Positions 26,052 to 34,820 of a stretch of DNA of 64,000 bases are shown here, in pieces. The DNA comes from Coleofasciculus sp937127375 (GTDB taxonomy: Bacteria; Cyanobacteriota; Cyanobacteriia; Cyanobacteriales; Coleofasciculaceae), in NCBI GenBank assembly GCA_040218875.1, contig JAVJQP010000009.1, one strand, 5' to 3'. The position numbers and the translations under genes were made by a program. Position 1 is the first letter of the stretch. Each line of letters starts with the position of its first letter. The notes under the pieces were generated by a model that did not search any database, was not told the origin of the DNA, and saw nothing but the letters and a program-made list of their open reading frames with translations.

Positions 26052-27035
26052 ATGTTTACCCAAACCGTGATTAATCGAATCGCTACCCCATTCGCTATCA
26101 GCGGATTCATCTTATCCATTCTTACCCATACCGCCACCGCCGCCACGACGCTAGACAATAATGACAACGTTAGGGGGTTTATCCAAACCAACTCTTCCAG
26201 CTTCCGCTATCGCAACGACTTAGTACCCAACGCCCCGATGGAAACCGCTGCTGGTGAAGAATATAGGTTTAATGCCCAACAAGGGGATACCGTTCGCATC
26301 AGCGTTAAACCGGAAGAAGGTAGTACTCTATCACCCATTTTAGTCCTGAGTTCCTCACAAACGGGCAACCAAGTCGCCTACAATGACAAAACCAATCTGT
26401 TAGTTTATCAAGTCCCCATCAGTGGCGAATATAAACTCCTCGTCTTAGGTGACAATAATACCAGAGGCAGATATACGGTTTCCCTTTCCGGAATTACACC
26501 TGGAGTTATCGTTAATAATCCCTCAAATCAACCCTCCTCTTCAAATCAAACCCCAGATAAACGAAAACAATTATTACGAGATGACTTTGGATTGAGAGTC
26601 TTGGAAAACTGTCCAGCGGCGACGGGTTCGTTAGTGGTTGTGTCGTTTCCGGAATCGGATCAAACCTATACCTATTGTGCCAATCCTAACCGTTTTCTAG
26701 AAGCGGGACAATATACCTACGACATGAGTACGGAAACCTTAAAGCCGGGACGCCCGGGAACTCAAACCGCCGCCAATCAAACAACCGATCCTCGCCAAGA
26801 AAAATTGGAAGACGAGTATGGATTAAATGTACTCGATACCTGTCCTCCAGCAACCAGTTCTTTTGTCGTTATCTCCTATCCCGAAGGTGGACAAAGCTAT
26901 CGCTATTGTGCCGATCCTAACCGAGTTTTTCCAGCGGGTGAATATACTTACAACGCCAGTACTCAGAGTTTAGAACCTGTTAAACAACCAGAAGCTTGTA
27001 CCGTACAAGTCGGGGGTGTTTGTATTGTTCGCTAA
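26052..27035 (+). CDS. secreted protein with PPC-like domain and two C-terminal repeats
   Basis: The 327-residue protein has a signal peptide (about 1-30, cut after ATAA). A beta-sandwich domain (about 35-155) follows, resembling bacterial pre-peptidase C-terminal domains: EYRFNAQQGDTVRISVKPEE, SGEYKLLVLGDNN and GRYTVSLSG. After a Ser/Asn linker come two copies of a 60-residue module (about 172-232 and 250-310), each with DDFGLRVLENCP/DEYGLNVLDTCP, SLVVVSFPE/SFVVISYPE and YTYCANPNR/YRYCADPNR. Each module has two Cys, probably a disulphide. The function is unknown; it is likely periplasmic or extracellular. Confidence 0.82.
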   Translation: MFTQTVINRIATPFAISGFILSILTHTATAATTLDNNDNVRGFIQTNSSSFRYRNDLVPNAPMETAAGEEYRFNAQQGDTVRISVKPEEGSTLSPILVLSSSQTGNQVAYNDKTNLLVYQVPISGEYKLLVLGDNNTRGRYTVSLSGITPGVIVNNPSNQPSSSNQTPDKRKQLLRDDFGLRVLENCPAATGSLVVVSFPESDQTYTYCANPNRFLEAGQYTYDMSTETLKPGRPGTQTAANQTTDPRQEKLEDEYGLNVLDTCPPATSSFVVISYPEGGQSYRYCADPNRVFPAGEYTYNASTQSLEPVKQPEACTVQVGGVCIVR

Positions 27036-27104
27036 CGGATAGCAAAAGCTGTCCTTGTTTCTAGACGTGCCATGGCGCGTCTCTACATGACTCCCCCAGA
27101 TTCC

Positions 27105-27872
27105 CTATTCCCGGTTTCCTAAGATTTCATTAGAATCCCCAATGGGTTCAACTGAACCTGCGATCGGTTCTTTTTTGAGTTCTTCCAAATCTATCGTTCT
27201 TAATAAATAACGCCAAGCCAGAGGAAAGTCATAGATTTGGACTAAATCGGCTGAAATATCGTACCAAAGACGATTATCTTGATAAAACTTCATCTGATCC
27301 ATTACCAACGCTGTTGCTGTCTGAGGTTCTAAATGCTGAGGATCAAGGCGTTCAATTGAGCCATTATGCCAAATGCTTTGAGATAAATCCGTCGGATCAT
27401 TGGATGTACAATATAGGGTGAACTGCCAACGATATTGTTTATTCAATTCTAGGGGAATGGCAGTAATTGGTAAGCTAATTTTGACAAAGCCTGGTGTTTC
27501 TGGAAGCTGGAAACTAACCTGATAGTTTCGATTCTCATCCTGTGAATTTTTGATAACGAAGGCTCCTCGATTAATTGTGTTACTCGGATAGGGAATATAA
27601 AACCAAAATGTGGGGTAAGCTTTTAATGTAAAGCCAGAAAACTTGACGCCGGAGTCGGTAATGGGTAATAACGGTGTAAACGGTTGTTCAGTCTGTTCAC
27701 AAGGTCCACGAGTTCCGGCAGGTTTGCGATCATCATTCGGTCTATCCCGAACGGGTGGATCTTGTTTAAGACTTGCCAATTTTTGAATAGGATGGGCTTG
27801 AACCAGTGGTCGATGAATTGTCAATTCAAGAACTGTTATCGCCAGGATTAAAGCAAGTTTGTGTGCAGTCAT
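27105..27872 (-). CDS. DUF928 secreted protein
   Basis: The 255-residue protein has a signal peptide (about 1-26, ending VQA). The cyanobacterial DUF928 domain follows (about 55-245): RGPCEQTEQPFTPLLPI, AYPTFWFYIPY, LPETPGFVKISLP, LELNKQYRWQFTLYC and WYDISADL. It starts 13 bases after the end of the CHAT-CHASE2 gene, so the two are one transcript. In cyanobacteria DUF928 genes recur beside DUF1822 and CHASE2-CHAT genes. The function is unknown, probably periplasmic. Confidence 0.88.
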   Translation of the reverse strand: MTAHKLALILAITVLELTIHRPLVQAHPIQKLASLKQDPPVRDRPNDDRKPAGTRGPCEQTEQPFTPLLPITDSGVKFSGFTLKAYPTFWFYIPYPSNTINRGAFVIKNSQDENRNYQVSFQLPETPGFVKISLPITAIPLELNKQYRWQFTLYCTSNDPTDLSQSIWHNGSIERLDPQHLEPQTATALVMDQMKFYQDNRLWYDISADLVQIYDFPLAWRYLLRTIDLEELKKEPIAGSVEPIGDSNEILGNRE

Positions 27873-27885
27873 AGGTTTAAGGGGT

Positions 27886-30216
27886 TTAATCGGATCGCGA
27901 CGTTTTAAATGCCTGGTAAGCCACTAGACTTCCACTTGTCGCAAATACAGCTAGCGTTGCTGGAACCATGGATAATATACTCCCAGTTTGAATGAAAATA
28001 AACCAGCTAATACCATTAATCGTTATCATAGAGACTCCTACTGCTAATCCCAGGCGTAACAGGGACTCTCGATAGTGCCATGCGATCGCACCTCCAATAA
28101 CTGACCCTATCCACACCCAGACGAGATCTCCCCATAGAGGTAAAAACCTCAGCAAGGGGCGTTCTCCCACAGCCGCACTAATAATCTGACTGACCATCTG
28201 ACTATGCAGGAATAGCCCCCGCATTTCATGATTACCAGGCGTTTGGAATTCATCTTTAATTGTGGGATCAGTTATGCCAATTAAAATAATTTTATCCTGC
28301 AAAAAATCAGGATTCACGCGATTTGCCCAAATATCACTCAAGGTTACTCGTTCTACCATGGTTTTTGCCAATTCTGGGGAACGGTAATTAAGTAAGAGTT
28401 GAAATCCTTCTAATCCGACACCGCGCTGGTAAAATCCGGGGTTGGCATTTAAATTGGTTAACGTCACTGAACCCAATTTCCACTGATCTTGGGAAATAAA
28501 TTCAGGTGAGATTCCCTCGGCTTGTAGATAGTGTAGGGCTACTTGAAAACTCAGGGAATAGAAGGTGGAACAAGAGGATACGGCTGGCGGTTTCATGGCG
28601 ATGAGATGACGCCGAACAATCCCATCTGGATCAACAACAATATCAGCAAATCCTAAGCGTTCTTTGGGGACTTCTGGGGGTGCAGCAACGCCTTCGGGGA
28701 TTTGGGGAGACGGGATGACACAGATGGGAATCACGCGATCGCTCGTTTGCAGATATTGTACCAATTCATCCCGCCCTTCCCCCTCTGGGCGATCGCGAAA
28801 GATATCTAAGCCGATGGCGCGGGGTTGATAGGTTTGGAGTTTTTGCAGTAGTTTTAGCAGGGTGCGATCGTGTAGCGGATATTCACCCCCTAAATTGTTG
28901 ATATCTTTAGCCGTTACCTCAACCATCAATAACCGAGGATCAAGGGATGGCGTGGGGCGCATTTCTAGGAGTTGATCAAAGGCTTGCTGTTCAGTCGATT
29001 GTAACCAACCTAGCGATCGCACTCCCATGACTAAACTGGTAACCATGACACTCGCACCCAGTACCAATTGCCAACCTCGCCGTCTCCGCTTAACGGGTTT
29101 GGCTTTAGGGTTGCTAATCCAGTCGTTCCAACTGGGCGGAACTTGGGTGGGATTCTGGACAATTACGGGTAACCAACTAGCACAAGGAAATTGAGTCTCT
29201 AATCCCTGTAATCGTTCTCTGGCGTCTCTTACAGCTAAATAGAAGGGTTGACCTTGAGCAAAGGCAGTGAGAAAATACTTCAAGAACTCTTGCGCCACGC
29301 GATCGGGAACTAACTCCCGCATGACAATCATTTGTGGTATCTGCACATCATCCAGTTGTCGGGCTAATCCTAAGCCATCGCAGGAGTTGAAAATAGCTAA
29401 TTTTAACCCTCGTTCTACGGCTTTTCTCAGCGCATACCAAAGTTCATCAATGGTTAAACTATCGGTTTGATTAATATAAATCCGCCCGGTTTCCCCTTCG
29501 GTTTCACTATGTCCGGCAAAAAAAATGATGTCCCAATGTTTTTCCCAAAGTTGGTCGTTAATCTCTCGGCGGCTTTTTTCGACTAAAAAGGTAATATCGG
29601 TATGGGGTAAGCTTTCAAGTAACTGGCGATCGCTGTCAATATCAATTCCCTGGCTATGACCGAGAATGGCTAAAATTTTTACCTTAGGTGTGCGCTGATT
29701 TGAGGTGAATTGAGATGGGCGTTCAAACTGAGGATCGGTTAAGGCGAGTTCCGCTTTCGGATAATGGTCAAAAAAATCCCACAAATGCCAAGGAAGTTTT
29801 TGCAGGTGTGGATCACTGGTGCTGACTAAGAAGCGAATTGTATCCTGACGACTGAGGGATTCCCGTAACCGCCGATCCAGGGGGCGAAACCCTTCCCCAT
29901 CTAACCAGGTTCGCAAGCGATCGCCTAATTCATTGGCGGAGTCTTGACAGTCTCTCAGGCGCTGGCTGACTGAACCATCATAGATAATTTTTTTCGGTTT
30001 AATTCGATAGGGGGCGCTAATGCACCGATACTTATGTTGCCAATGAGACTGGATGCGATCGGCAAATTCAGGCGCTGCGTCTAATACTCCTTTGAGTTCA
30101 ATATCTGGGGGTGCGCCATCCCAACCAATGGCTAATGTGACCCGAAATCCGTGGCTTTGGAAATCACCATCGAGTTTCAAAATTACTAATTTCTTGTGGG
30201 TGGTGTCATTTGTCAT
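27886..30216 (-). CDS. CHAT (caspase-like) - CHASE2 membrane protein
   Basis: The 776-residue protein has an N-terminal beta-rich part (1-120). A CHAT peptidase domain (about 125-355) has the catalytic dyad intact: H236 in IIFFAGHSE and C279 in LAIFNSCDGLG. A Lys/Arg-rich linker and one membrane helix (about 382-402) follow, then a CHASE2 sensor (about 405-685) placed outside the membrane and two or three C-terminal helices (about 690-770). CHASE2 is an extracytoplasmic ligand-sensing domain; CHAT proteases are related to caspases and separase. A stimulus outside the cell could thus switch an internal protease. It lies between DUF1822 and DUF928. Confidence 0.93.
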   Translation of the reverse strand: MTNDTTHKKLVILKLDGDFQSHGFRVTLAIGWDGAPPDIELKGVLDAAPEFADRIQSHWQHKYRCISAPYRIKPKKIIYDGSVSQRLRDCQDSANELGDRLRTWLDGEGFRPLDRRLRESLSRQDTIRFLVSTSDPHLQKLPWHLWDFFDHYPKAELALTDPQFERPSQFTSNQRTPKVKILAILGHSQGIDIDSDRQLLESLPHTDITFLVEKSRREINDQLWEKHWDIIFFAGHSETEGETGRIYINQTDSLTIDELWYALRKAVERGLKLAIFNSCDGLGLARQLDDVQIPQMIVMRELVPDRVAQEFLKYFLTAFAQGQPFYLAVRDARERLQGLETQFPCASWLPVIVQNPTQVPPSWNDWISNPKAKPVKRRRRGWQLVLGASVMVTSLVMGVRSLGWLQSTEQQAFDQLLEMRPTPSLDPRLLMVEVTAKDINNLGGEYPLHDRTLLKLLQKLQTYQPRAIGLDIFRDRPEGEGRDELVQYLQTSDRVIPICVIPSPQIPEGVAAPPEVPKERLGFADIVVDPDGIVRRHLIAMKPPAVSSCSTFYSLSFQVALHYLQAEGISPEFISQDQWKLGSVTLTNLNANPGFYQRGVGLEGFQLLLNYRSPELAKTMVERVTLSDIWANRVNPDFLQDKIILIGITDPTIKDEFQTPGNHEMRGLFLHSQMVSQIISAAVGERPLLRFLPLWGDLVWVWIGSVIGGAIAWHYRESLLRLGLAVGVSMITINGISWFIFIQTGSILSMVPATLAVFATSGSLVAYQAFKTSRSD

Positions 30217-30404
30217 TTTTCAGGGAACAGGGAACAGGGAATAGGGAATAGGGAATAGGGAACAGGCACTAACGATGAATATAGCTATTTTGTAACACTT
30301 AAAACTGGGACGGGTTGAGTTTCATCAGGGTTAGGTAAGAAATGATAGTAGTCAAACGCGCCCCTACATACAACCCTGCCCGAATAACGAAGCGAAGGGT
30401 TTCT
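30217..30404. repeat. short GGGAACAGGGAATA-type simple repeat in the DUF1822-CHAT gap
   Basis: Between the DUF1822 stop and the CHAT-CHASE2 start lie several 7-base units of CAGGGAA/TAGGGAA (about 30220-30266), read as TTCCCTG/TTCCCTA on the transcribed strand. It is the widest gap in this cluster and could hold a secondary promoter. Confidence 0.5.
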
Positions 30405-31346
30405 TCAAATTATAAAGGTTTCTGTCATGCTGATATCAGCTAACGCTACCCTAACTTTGAAGCATTCTCCGGGTTCTCCACTAAACTGTAATTGAATTTG
30501 CTTAGTGCTTCTGGCTTCAGCTTGCATCACGGTTTCTCCGGTGTCATCGAGAATCATCAGTCGCAAATTTTTAGGTAAATAGGTTTGACCGTTCGTTGGA
30601 TATATTTCAACCGAAATATCTAGTTCTGATACGGAGGTTGGCATCAAATTTATGACTAATATGACTTGTTCATCATCATATCGTCGTCCTAATGTCAGCC
30701 GCTTCCCGCGTGTGATTTTCAGATCGGATGGTTCGGATAAGTGGGTGGCTATTTGCGTATACGTTCTAAAATTAAAAGCGAGTTCTGTTGGCGAGGAGTC
30801 GAATAATGTTTCCACAGTCTGCCAACCGGCATCAAAAATATTTTGTAGCCATTGACTAAGTTGTATTGGTTGTCTAGATGGGTTAAGATGGTCTAATAAA
30901 TGTTCCAGTGAGATAAGTTGACTTAGGGAGACGTCCTCGGTTTTAACGCTGGGGAAAAATCCCAGTAACTTGGCTTCAGTTAAGGCTTGATTCAATTCAA
31001 CGGCTACATAACCAATCCGGTCAGACCAAACTTCTGCGGGGATATGACAGCTAGCGGCGTTGGGTAAGACGGGACGGCATTCTAATTTGCCAAGATCTTT
31101 AATCAATAAGTCGGCTGTATTAGTCAGGGTTTGCATGATTGGATTCCAACTATCACTCGCCTGCCAGTTTGTCGGAATTTCTAGGCATTGTAGAGAGGTC
31201 TTGACAGCATAAACGGCTAACGTATTTAGGTAAACTTGTTTTGCCTTTTTTTGGGAATGCTTTTGGTGAAACTGTTGAGCGATTTGATGGGCTTCTAACG
31301 TCAGGGGTACGGTCAGCATTAGGGGTTCATTCGTGGTGTGAAACAT
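30405..31346 (-). CDS. DUF1822 family protein
   Basis: The 313-residue soluble protein begins, after a possible early start, at LTVPLTLEAHQIAQQFHQKH and continues KQVYLNTLAVYAVKTSLQCL, the hallmark opening of DUF1822. A beta-rich C-terminal half holds LTLGRRYDDEQVILVINLMP. The Met at 31319 may be the true start. It starts 20 bases after the sigma-like gene. DUF1822 proteins nearly always accompany sigma-like and CHASE2-CHAT genes in cyanobacteria; no activity is known to me. Confidence 0.88.
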   Translation of the reverse strand: MFHTTNEPLMLTVPLTLEAHQIAQQFHQKHSQKKAKQVYLNTLAVYAVKTSLQCLEIPTNWQASDSWNPIMQTLTNTADLLIKDLGKLECRPVLPNAASCHIPAEVWSDRIGYVAVELNQALTEAKLLGFFPSVKTEDVSLSQLISLEHLLDHLNPSRQPIQLSQWLQNIFDAGWQTVETLFDSSPTELAFNFRTYTQIATHLSEPSDLKITRGKRLTLGRRYDDEQVILVINLMPTSVSELDISVEIYPTNGQTYLPKNLRLMILDDTGETVMQAEARSTKQIQLQFSGEPGECFKVRVALADISMTETFII

Positions 31347-31366
31347 TGTATTCTGTGCCTCAGGGA

Positions 31367-32017
31367 TTATGATGATAAGTATTCTCTTAACTTGGGGCTA
31401 AATTTAGTTAAGCAACGCTGGTAGAAACTGCTTAAGGTGGAAATATTAATTCCTAGTTCTTCAGAAATTTCTTTCCAGGAATAACCGGATAAAAGTTTCA
31501 ATGCTAAAAATTGGAAGTTGGCGGCAGGTTGATTTGACGTATAGGTTTGATTAAAGAGTCCTTCGGGGTCAGTTTCTAGATAATGAATGATTTCTTGGGA
31601 CAGGGAAGGCGTCAACTGCGGATCAACTTCGGCTGGATTGTTTTTCTCTAAGTCATCCAGGGTTAAACGCTTGACTCGTTTAGCATCGACTCCTTTATGC
31701 AGCGTTGGCATCATAGAACGACTGGCTTCCATGAAGAACCGTTGCTTGAGCAGAAAGTTTACCCATTGTAAAACTTCAAAACTGGGATTATAGTCATCAA
31801 TCCTTTCGCAAATATAACAAAATAAACGTTGCTTGGCTTCATCATAAATATCCTCATAAAATCCATGAAATTGTCCGGGATAGGGACGAGTCAGTTTACC
31901 TGACTGCTGAATAGCACCTAATAGCTTGGCTAAAGCTTGCTGTCGTTGTTTACTACGGGGAGGATGCTGCTGTGCGTCCTGTGCCAGTTGCTTTAACTGT
32001 TGGTCTATGGCATTCAT
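31367..32017 (-). CDS. sigma-70-like factor heading the DUF1822/CHAT cluster
   Basis: The 216-residue protein has a region-2-like part (about 45-125: FHGFYEDIYDEAKQRLFCYI, VLQWVNFLLKQRFFMEASR) and a region-4-like HTH at the C-terminus (about 165-212: LALKLLSGYSWKEISEELGI, NISTLSSFYQRCLTKF). This divergent ECF-like architecture is typical of cyanobacterial genes annotated as sigma-70 family next to DUF1822. It is first in the minus-strand cluster, so it may drive its own operon. No anti-sigma gene is evident; DUF1822 or CHAT-mediated proteolysis could fill that role (inference). Confidence 0.8.
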   Translation of the reverse strand: MNAIDQQLKQLAQDAQQHPPRSKQRQQALAKLLGAIQQSGKLTRPYPGQFHGFYEDIYDEAKQRLFCYICERIDDYNPSFEVLQWVNFLLKQRFFMEASRSMMPTLHKGVDAKRVKRLTLDDLEKNNPAEVDPQLTPSLSQEIIHYLETDPEGLFNQTYTSNQPAANFQFLALKLLSGYSWKEISEELGINISTLSSFYQRCLTKFSPKLREYLSS

Positions 32018-32394
32018 CGATAGCGGTAGGGTTCGTACATCAGTTACCTGAGATTGCGTTGATACACCGACTTAACTCTGCTCATAGAAGTCTCACGAAC
32101 TCAGGGGCGATTTTATGCAAGGTGGGACAAATCTTTACAAAACTTTAACAAAAGTGGCGGTATGGAGGTGCGAAGCAGGGGGAGATGGGGGAGCAGGGGG
32201 AGCAGGGGAAGCAGGGAGAGCAGGGGAAGCAGGGGGAGCATGGAGATGAGGAAGATGGGGTAGCCAAAGACGAATGACCAATGACATAAGACCAATGACT
32301 TATGTAAATATTTGTAACAAATGTCCGACTTTTGCATAAAATGCACCTGCTGAACTTGAGAACCTAATGAAAGGGTAAACTGGGGACTAGAATC
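32018..32394. other. divergent intergenic region with purine-rich simple repeat
   Basis: It holds the promoters of the minus-strand sigma-like cluster and of the plus-strand gene at 32395. Positions about 32174-32252 are an AGCAGGGGGAGCAGGGGAAG-type simple repeat on the plus strand, CT-rich on the other. A similar tract occurs at 50768-50830. TGACCAATGACATAAGACCA-type near-repeats follow. Confidence 0.6.
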
Positions 32395-32637
32395 ATGTTG
32401 ATTCGCGAGATTGTTCAACAGGCACTAACAACACGGTATCTCACCAGGGAAGCTGAAGACCAACTGCGACAGCTACTTAGAAGCAAATACGACTCACAAG
32501 ACCTCCAAGCGTTCATGACGTTGCAAAATGCTGTAATGGAGGGTCAGGTGCAACAAGAGTCCCGCCTTTTTCCAGACAACCTCTTGATTTTCAGGGATGA
32601 TAATACGGTAATTGTTGATTTGGCAGGAGTGAGTTGA
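32395..32637 (+). CDS. conserved small cyanobacterial protein
   Basis: The 80-residue protein is helical in its first half (LIREIVQQALTTRYLTREAE, DQLRQLLRSKYDSQDLQAF) and ends in a short beta element. The pattern is familiar from cyanobacterial genomes as a conserved hypothetical. It overlaps the next gene by four bases (TGATGA context), so the two are co-translated. The function is unknown. Confidence 0.75.
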   Translation: MLIREIVQQALTTRYLTREAEDQLRQLLRSKYDSQDLQAFMTLQNAVMEGQVQQESRLFPDNLLIFRDDNTVIVDLAGVS

Positions 32638-32960
32638 TGAGAGAACTGAGAGTTAACGTTTTAACCGTCAATAATCTTCAAATTTTAGGGATATTGACCA
32701 TTAATCTCTCCTTAAATGGCTATCGTTCCAGTTTTAATATTTCGGACTTATTGAATAGTTCTCGTAATTTTATTACTCTCACGGATGTAGAAGTGTATAG
32801 TGAGCATCAGCATCTCTTGGTCACAATGCCATCTCTTTGTATTAACAAGCCAGCGATTGCTTGTTTATCGAGCGAAGAATCTGAGCAGAATGGTGTTGAA
32901 TTATCATTGAACACGGCTGTCCAGCCCTCTGAAATAAACAGTGTGGCTGTTTTTTCATAA
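32634..32960 (+). CDS. small beta-rich protein, DUF6812-like
   Basis: The 108-residue protein contains SDLLNSSRNFITLTDVEVYS, a motif I associate with DUF6812-type domains, preceded by strands (NVLTVNNLQILGILTINLSL) and followed by HLLVTMPSLCINKPAI. The C-terminal 25 residues are polar. It is coupled to the upstream 80-residue gene by a four-base overlap. No enzymatic motif. Confidence 0.6.
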   Translation: MMRELRVNVLTVNNLQILGILTINLSLNGYRSSFNISDLLNSSRNFITLTDVEVYSEHQHLLVTMPSLCINKPAIACLSSEESEQNGVELSLNTAVQPSEINSVAVFS

Positions 32961-33307
32961 TTTAAAGAGAGTCGAAACTGTTGACATCTCTAGTTAGTAG
33001 CGAATTTATTCGCCAATCTTTTTAACTATTAAAATCGTTTTTATGGTAAAGTAATGGACTAGAAGCTGTAGGGCATACGGTGGTTAAGCTTTCTGGGGAT
33101 AAAGCTACAGCAGATTTCAGGTTGATGAAGTATAGCCTTAAGCAAGATCCCCGACGTCTTGAAGAAGTCGGGGATCTGTCTGTGTACCTCACTTACTACC
33201 AAAAGCGCTGTAACCTTCACCGACGATGTAAAACTCTGGGTTCCTCTGACGAAAAAATCATCCGCGTCCCTTCACTTCGTTCGAGGGCATGTTTAACCGA
33301 GTGAGTG
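32961..33307. other. intergenic; no credible gene
   Basis: A 74-codon frame at 33080-33304 contains a strong hairpin (see next entry), has no recognisable features and is not accepted. Confidence 0.5.
33145..33177. terminator. stable GC-rich hairpin
   Basis: AGATCCCCGAC (33145-33155) pairs with GTCGGGGATCT (33167-33177) across an 11-base loop that can itself pair (TCTT/AAGA). There is no following T run. It lies between the plus-strand pair ending at 32960 and the convergent TPR gene. It could end transcription or be a dispersed hairpin. Confidence 0.5.
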
Positions 33308-34375
33308 TCAATAGATTAATTTTTGAAACCGCTGATCATGGCGAATACTAGCCAAATCAGAGTCATTTGTGGCTAACTCTCGGTATTGATCAGGATTCAG
33401 ATTGAGGGTTTTTTGCAGATTTTCGATAGCTAGGTCAACATTGCCCTGCAAAGCATAACAGCAAGCTTTGTTGTAAAAAACATTAGCATTGTCGGATTTA
33501 AACTCTATCGTTTTGTCGAAACTAGCCAAGGCTTCTGGGTAGTCTCCCAATTGCAAAAGCGCATACCCTCGATTATACCACGCCTCATATTTGTCGGGCT
33601 TAATTTTTAGGGCTTCGTCGTAACTCGCTACGGCATCTTGAAAGTATCTTAAGTTCACAAGGGCATTGCCCCGATAATACCAAGAACTGGGTTGTTGATA
33701 CTTAAGTTTCAGTGCTTCATTATAACTTGCCACGGCTTCTGGAAAACGGTCAAGGCGATACAGCGCCCCTCCTCGGTTATTCCAAGCTTCGTGAGCATCG
33801 GGTTTAATTTTTAGGGCTTCGTCATAGCTAGCGATGGCTTCTTGGAACTGTTTTAAGTGTACCCAAGCATGTCCTTGATTGTACCAAGCTTCGTATTTAT
33901 CCGGCTTAATTTTTAGGGCGTCTTGATAGCTAGCGATGGCTTCGAGACAGCGTTGTAAGCTAAACAGAACATTACCTCGGTTGTACCAAGCTTGATGCAG
34001 GTTAGGTTTAAGTTTTAGGGCGTTATCATAGCTAACCTTTGCCGCTTCATATTGTTTTAAATTCACCAACGCATTGCCCCGATTATACCAAGCCGGATAA
34101 AAGTCTGGTTGCAATTTCACCGCCTGATCATAGCTAGCGATCGCCTCTTCATGGCGTCCCGCCTTATCCAGCGCAATTCCCCGGTTATACCACAGTTGAT
34201 ATAAATCCGGTTCACGTTCTAAAACTTGGTCAACTGTCGCGATCGCTTCTTCAAACTGTCCGGACTGGATCAGTATAATACCCAAGTTATACCACGCTTC
34301 ATGGGTTGTGACTTCCAAGGGACAGTTGTAGCTAAGGTTGGCGGCTTGAGGGTTTTCTAGAAGGAGAGTACTCAT
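33308..34375 (-). CDS. TPR-repeat protein (about nine repeats)
   Basis: The 355-residue protein consists almost wholly of 34-residue TPRs with the cyanobacterial consensus AWYNRGNALVNLKQYEEAIA, SYDEALKIKPD. The last part is a capping variant (FYNKACCYALQGNVDLAIEN, then DSDLASIRHDQRFQKL). There is no signal or membrane segment, so it is a cytosolic scaffold for protein contacts. A second, similar TPR protein lies on the same strand at 35801-36931, with a glycosyltransferase between them in the opposite direction. Confidence 0.93.
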   Translation of the reverse strand: MSTLLLENPQAANLSYNCPLEVTTHEAWYNLGIILIQSGQFEEAIATVDQVLEREPDLYQLWYNRGIALDKAGRHEEAIASYDQAVKLQPDFYPAWYNRGNALVNLKQYEAAKVSYDNALKLKPNLHQAWYNRGNVLFSLQRCLEAIASYQDALKIKPDKYEAWYNQGHAWVHLKQFQEAIASYDEALKIKPDAHEAWNNRGGALYRLDRFPEAVASYNEALKLKYQQPSSWYYRGNALVNLRYFQDAVASYDEALKIKPDKYEAWYNRGYALLQLGDYPEALASFDKTIEFKSDNANVFYNKACCYALQGNVDLAIENLQKTLNLNPDQYRELATNDSDLASIRHDQRFQKLIY

Positions 34376-34820
34376 CGATGTTTTTTTGGCTATGAGAGGC
34401 TTTTAACCTGGGTTCACAGGTGGCTGCGTTGAGGGGGAACGTTCTCACGATTCTCGATTGAGTGCAATACATAAAGGAGTCGGGAAAGAATCAGGGTTTA
34501 GGGTTTAGGGTTAGCAATCAGAAGCGCGATCGTTCACGGCTTAGGGTTATCTCCTCACTTGTTTAATCAACGCCTTTACTTGCTTATTCGTCCCCAACTC
34601 CCTTAAATCCGGATTAGTATGGACAGGACAGTAATAATTTCCTTTTACCTTGTTCCCTTACTCCTTCTCTGGGAGCCACTTGCCTTGGGCGGCACTAAAG
34701 TGTAAGTAACCAACCCGACATGATAGGATTATGGGGCGAGACAAGTTGACAGTTTCTTAATCAGGTTAGAAACTAGAAGCATAACCCTGTTCATAAATCT
34801 AGAAGTGAATTTTACAATCA
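34376..34820. other. intergenic region
   Basis: About 445 bases. It includes a short run of GGGTTTA units (AGGGTTTAGGGTTTAGGGTTA near 34496) and no gene. The promoters of the TPR gene (minus) and of the glycosyltransferase (plus) must be here. Confidence 0.45.

Noticed and set aside
33080..33304. 74-codon ORF
   Set aside because: It runs through a strong GC-rich hairpin and has no recognisable features.
34490..34520. Telomere-like GGGTTTA repeats
   Set aside because: Only about three units; a chance or simple-sequence tract in a bacterial intergenic region.
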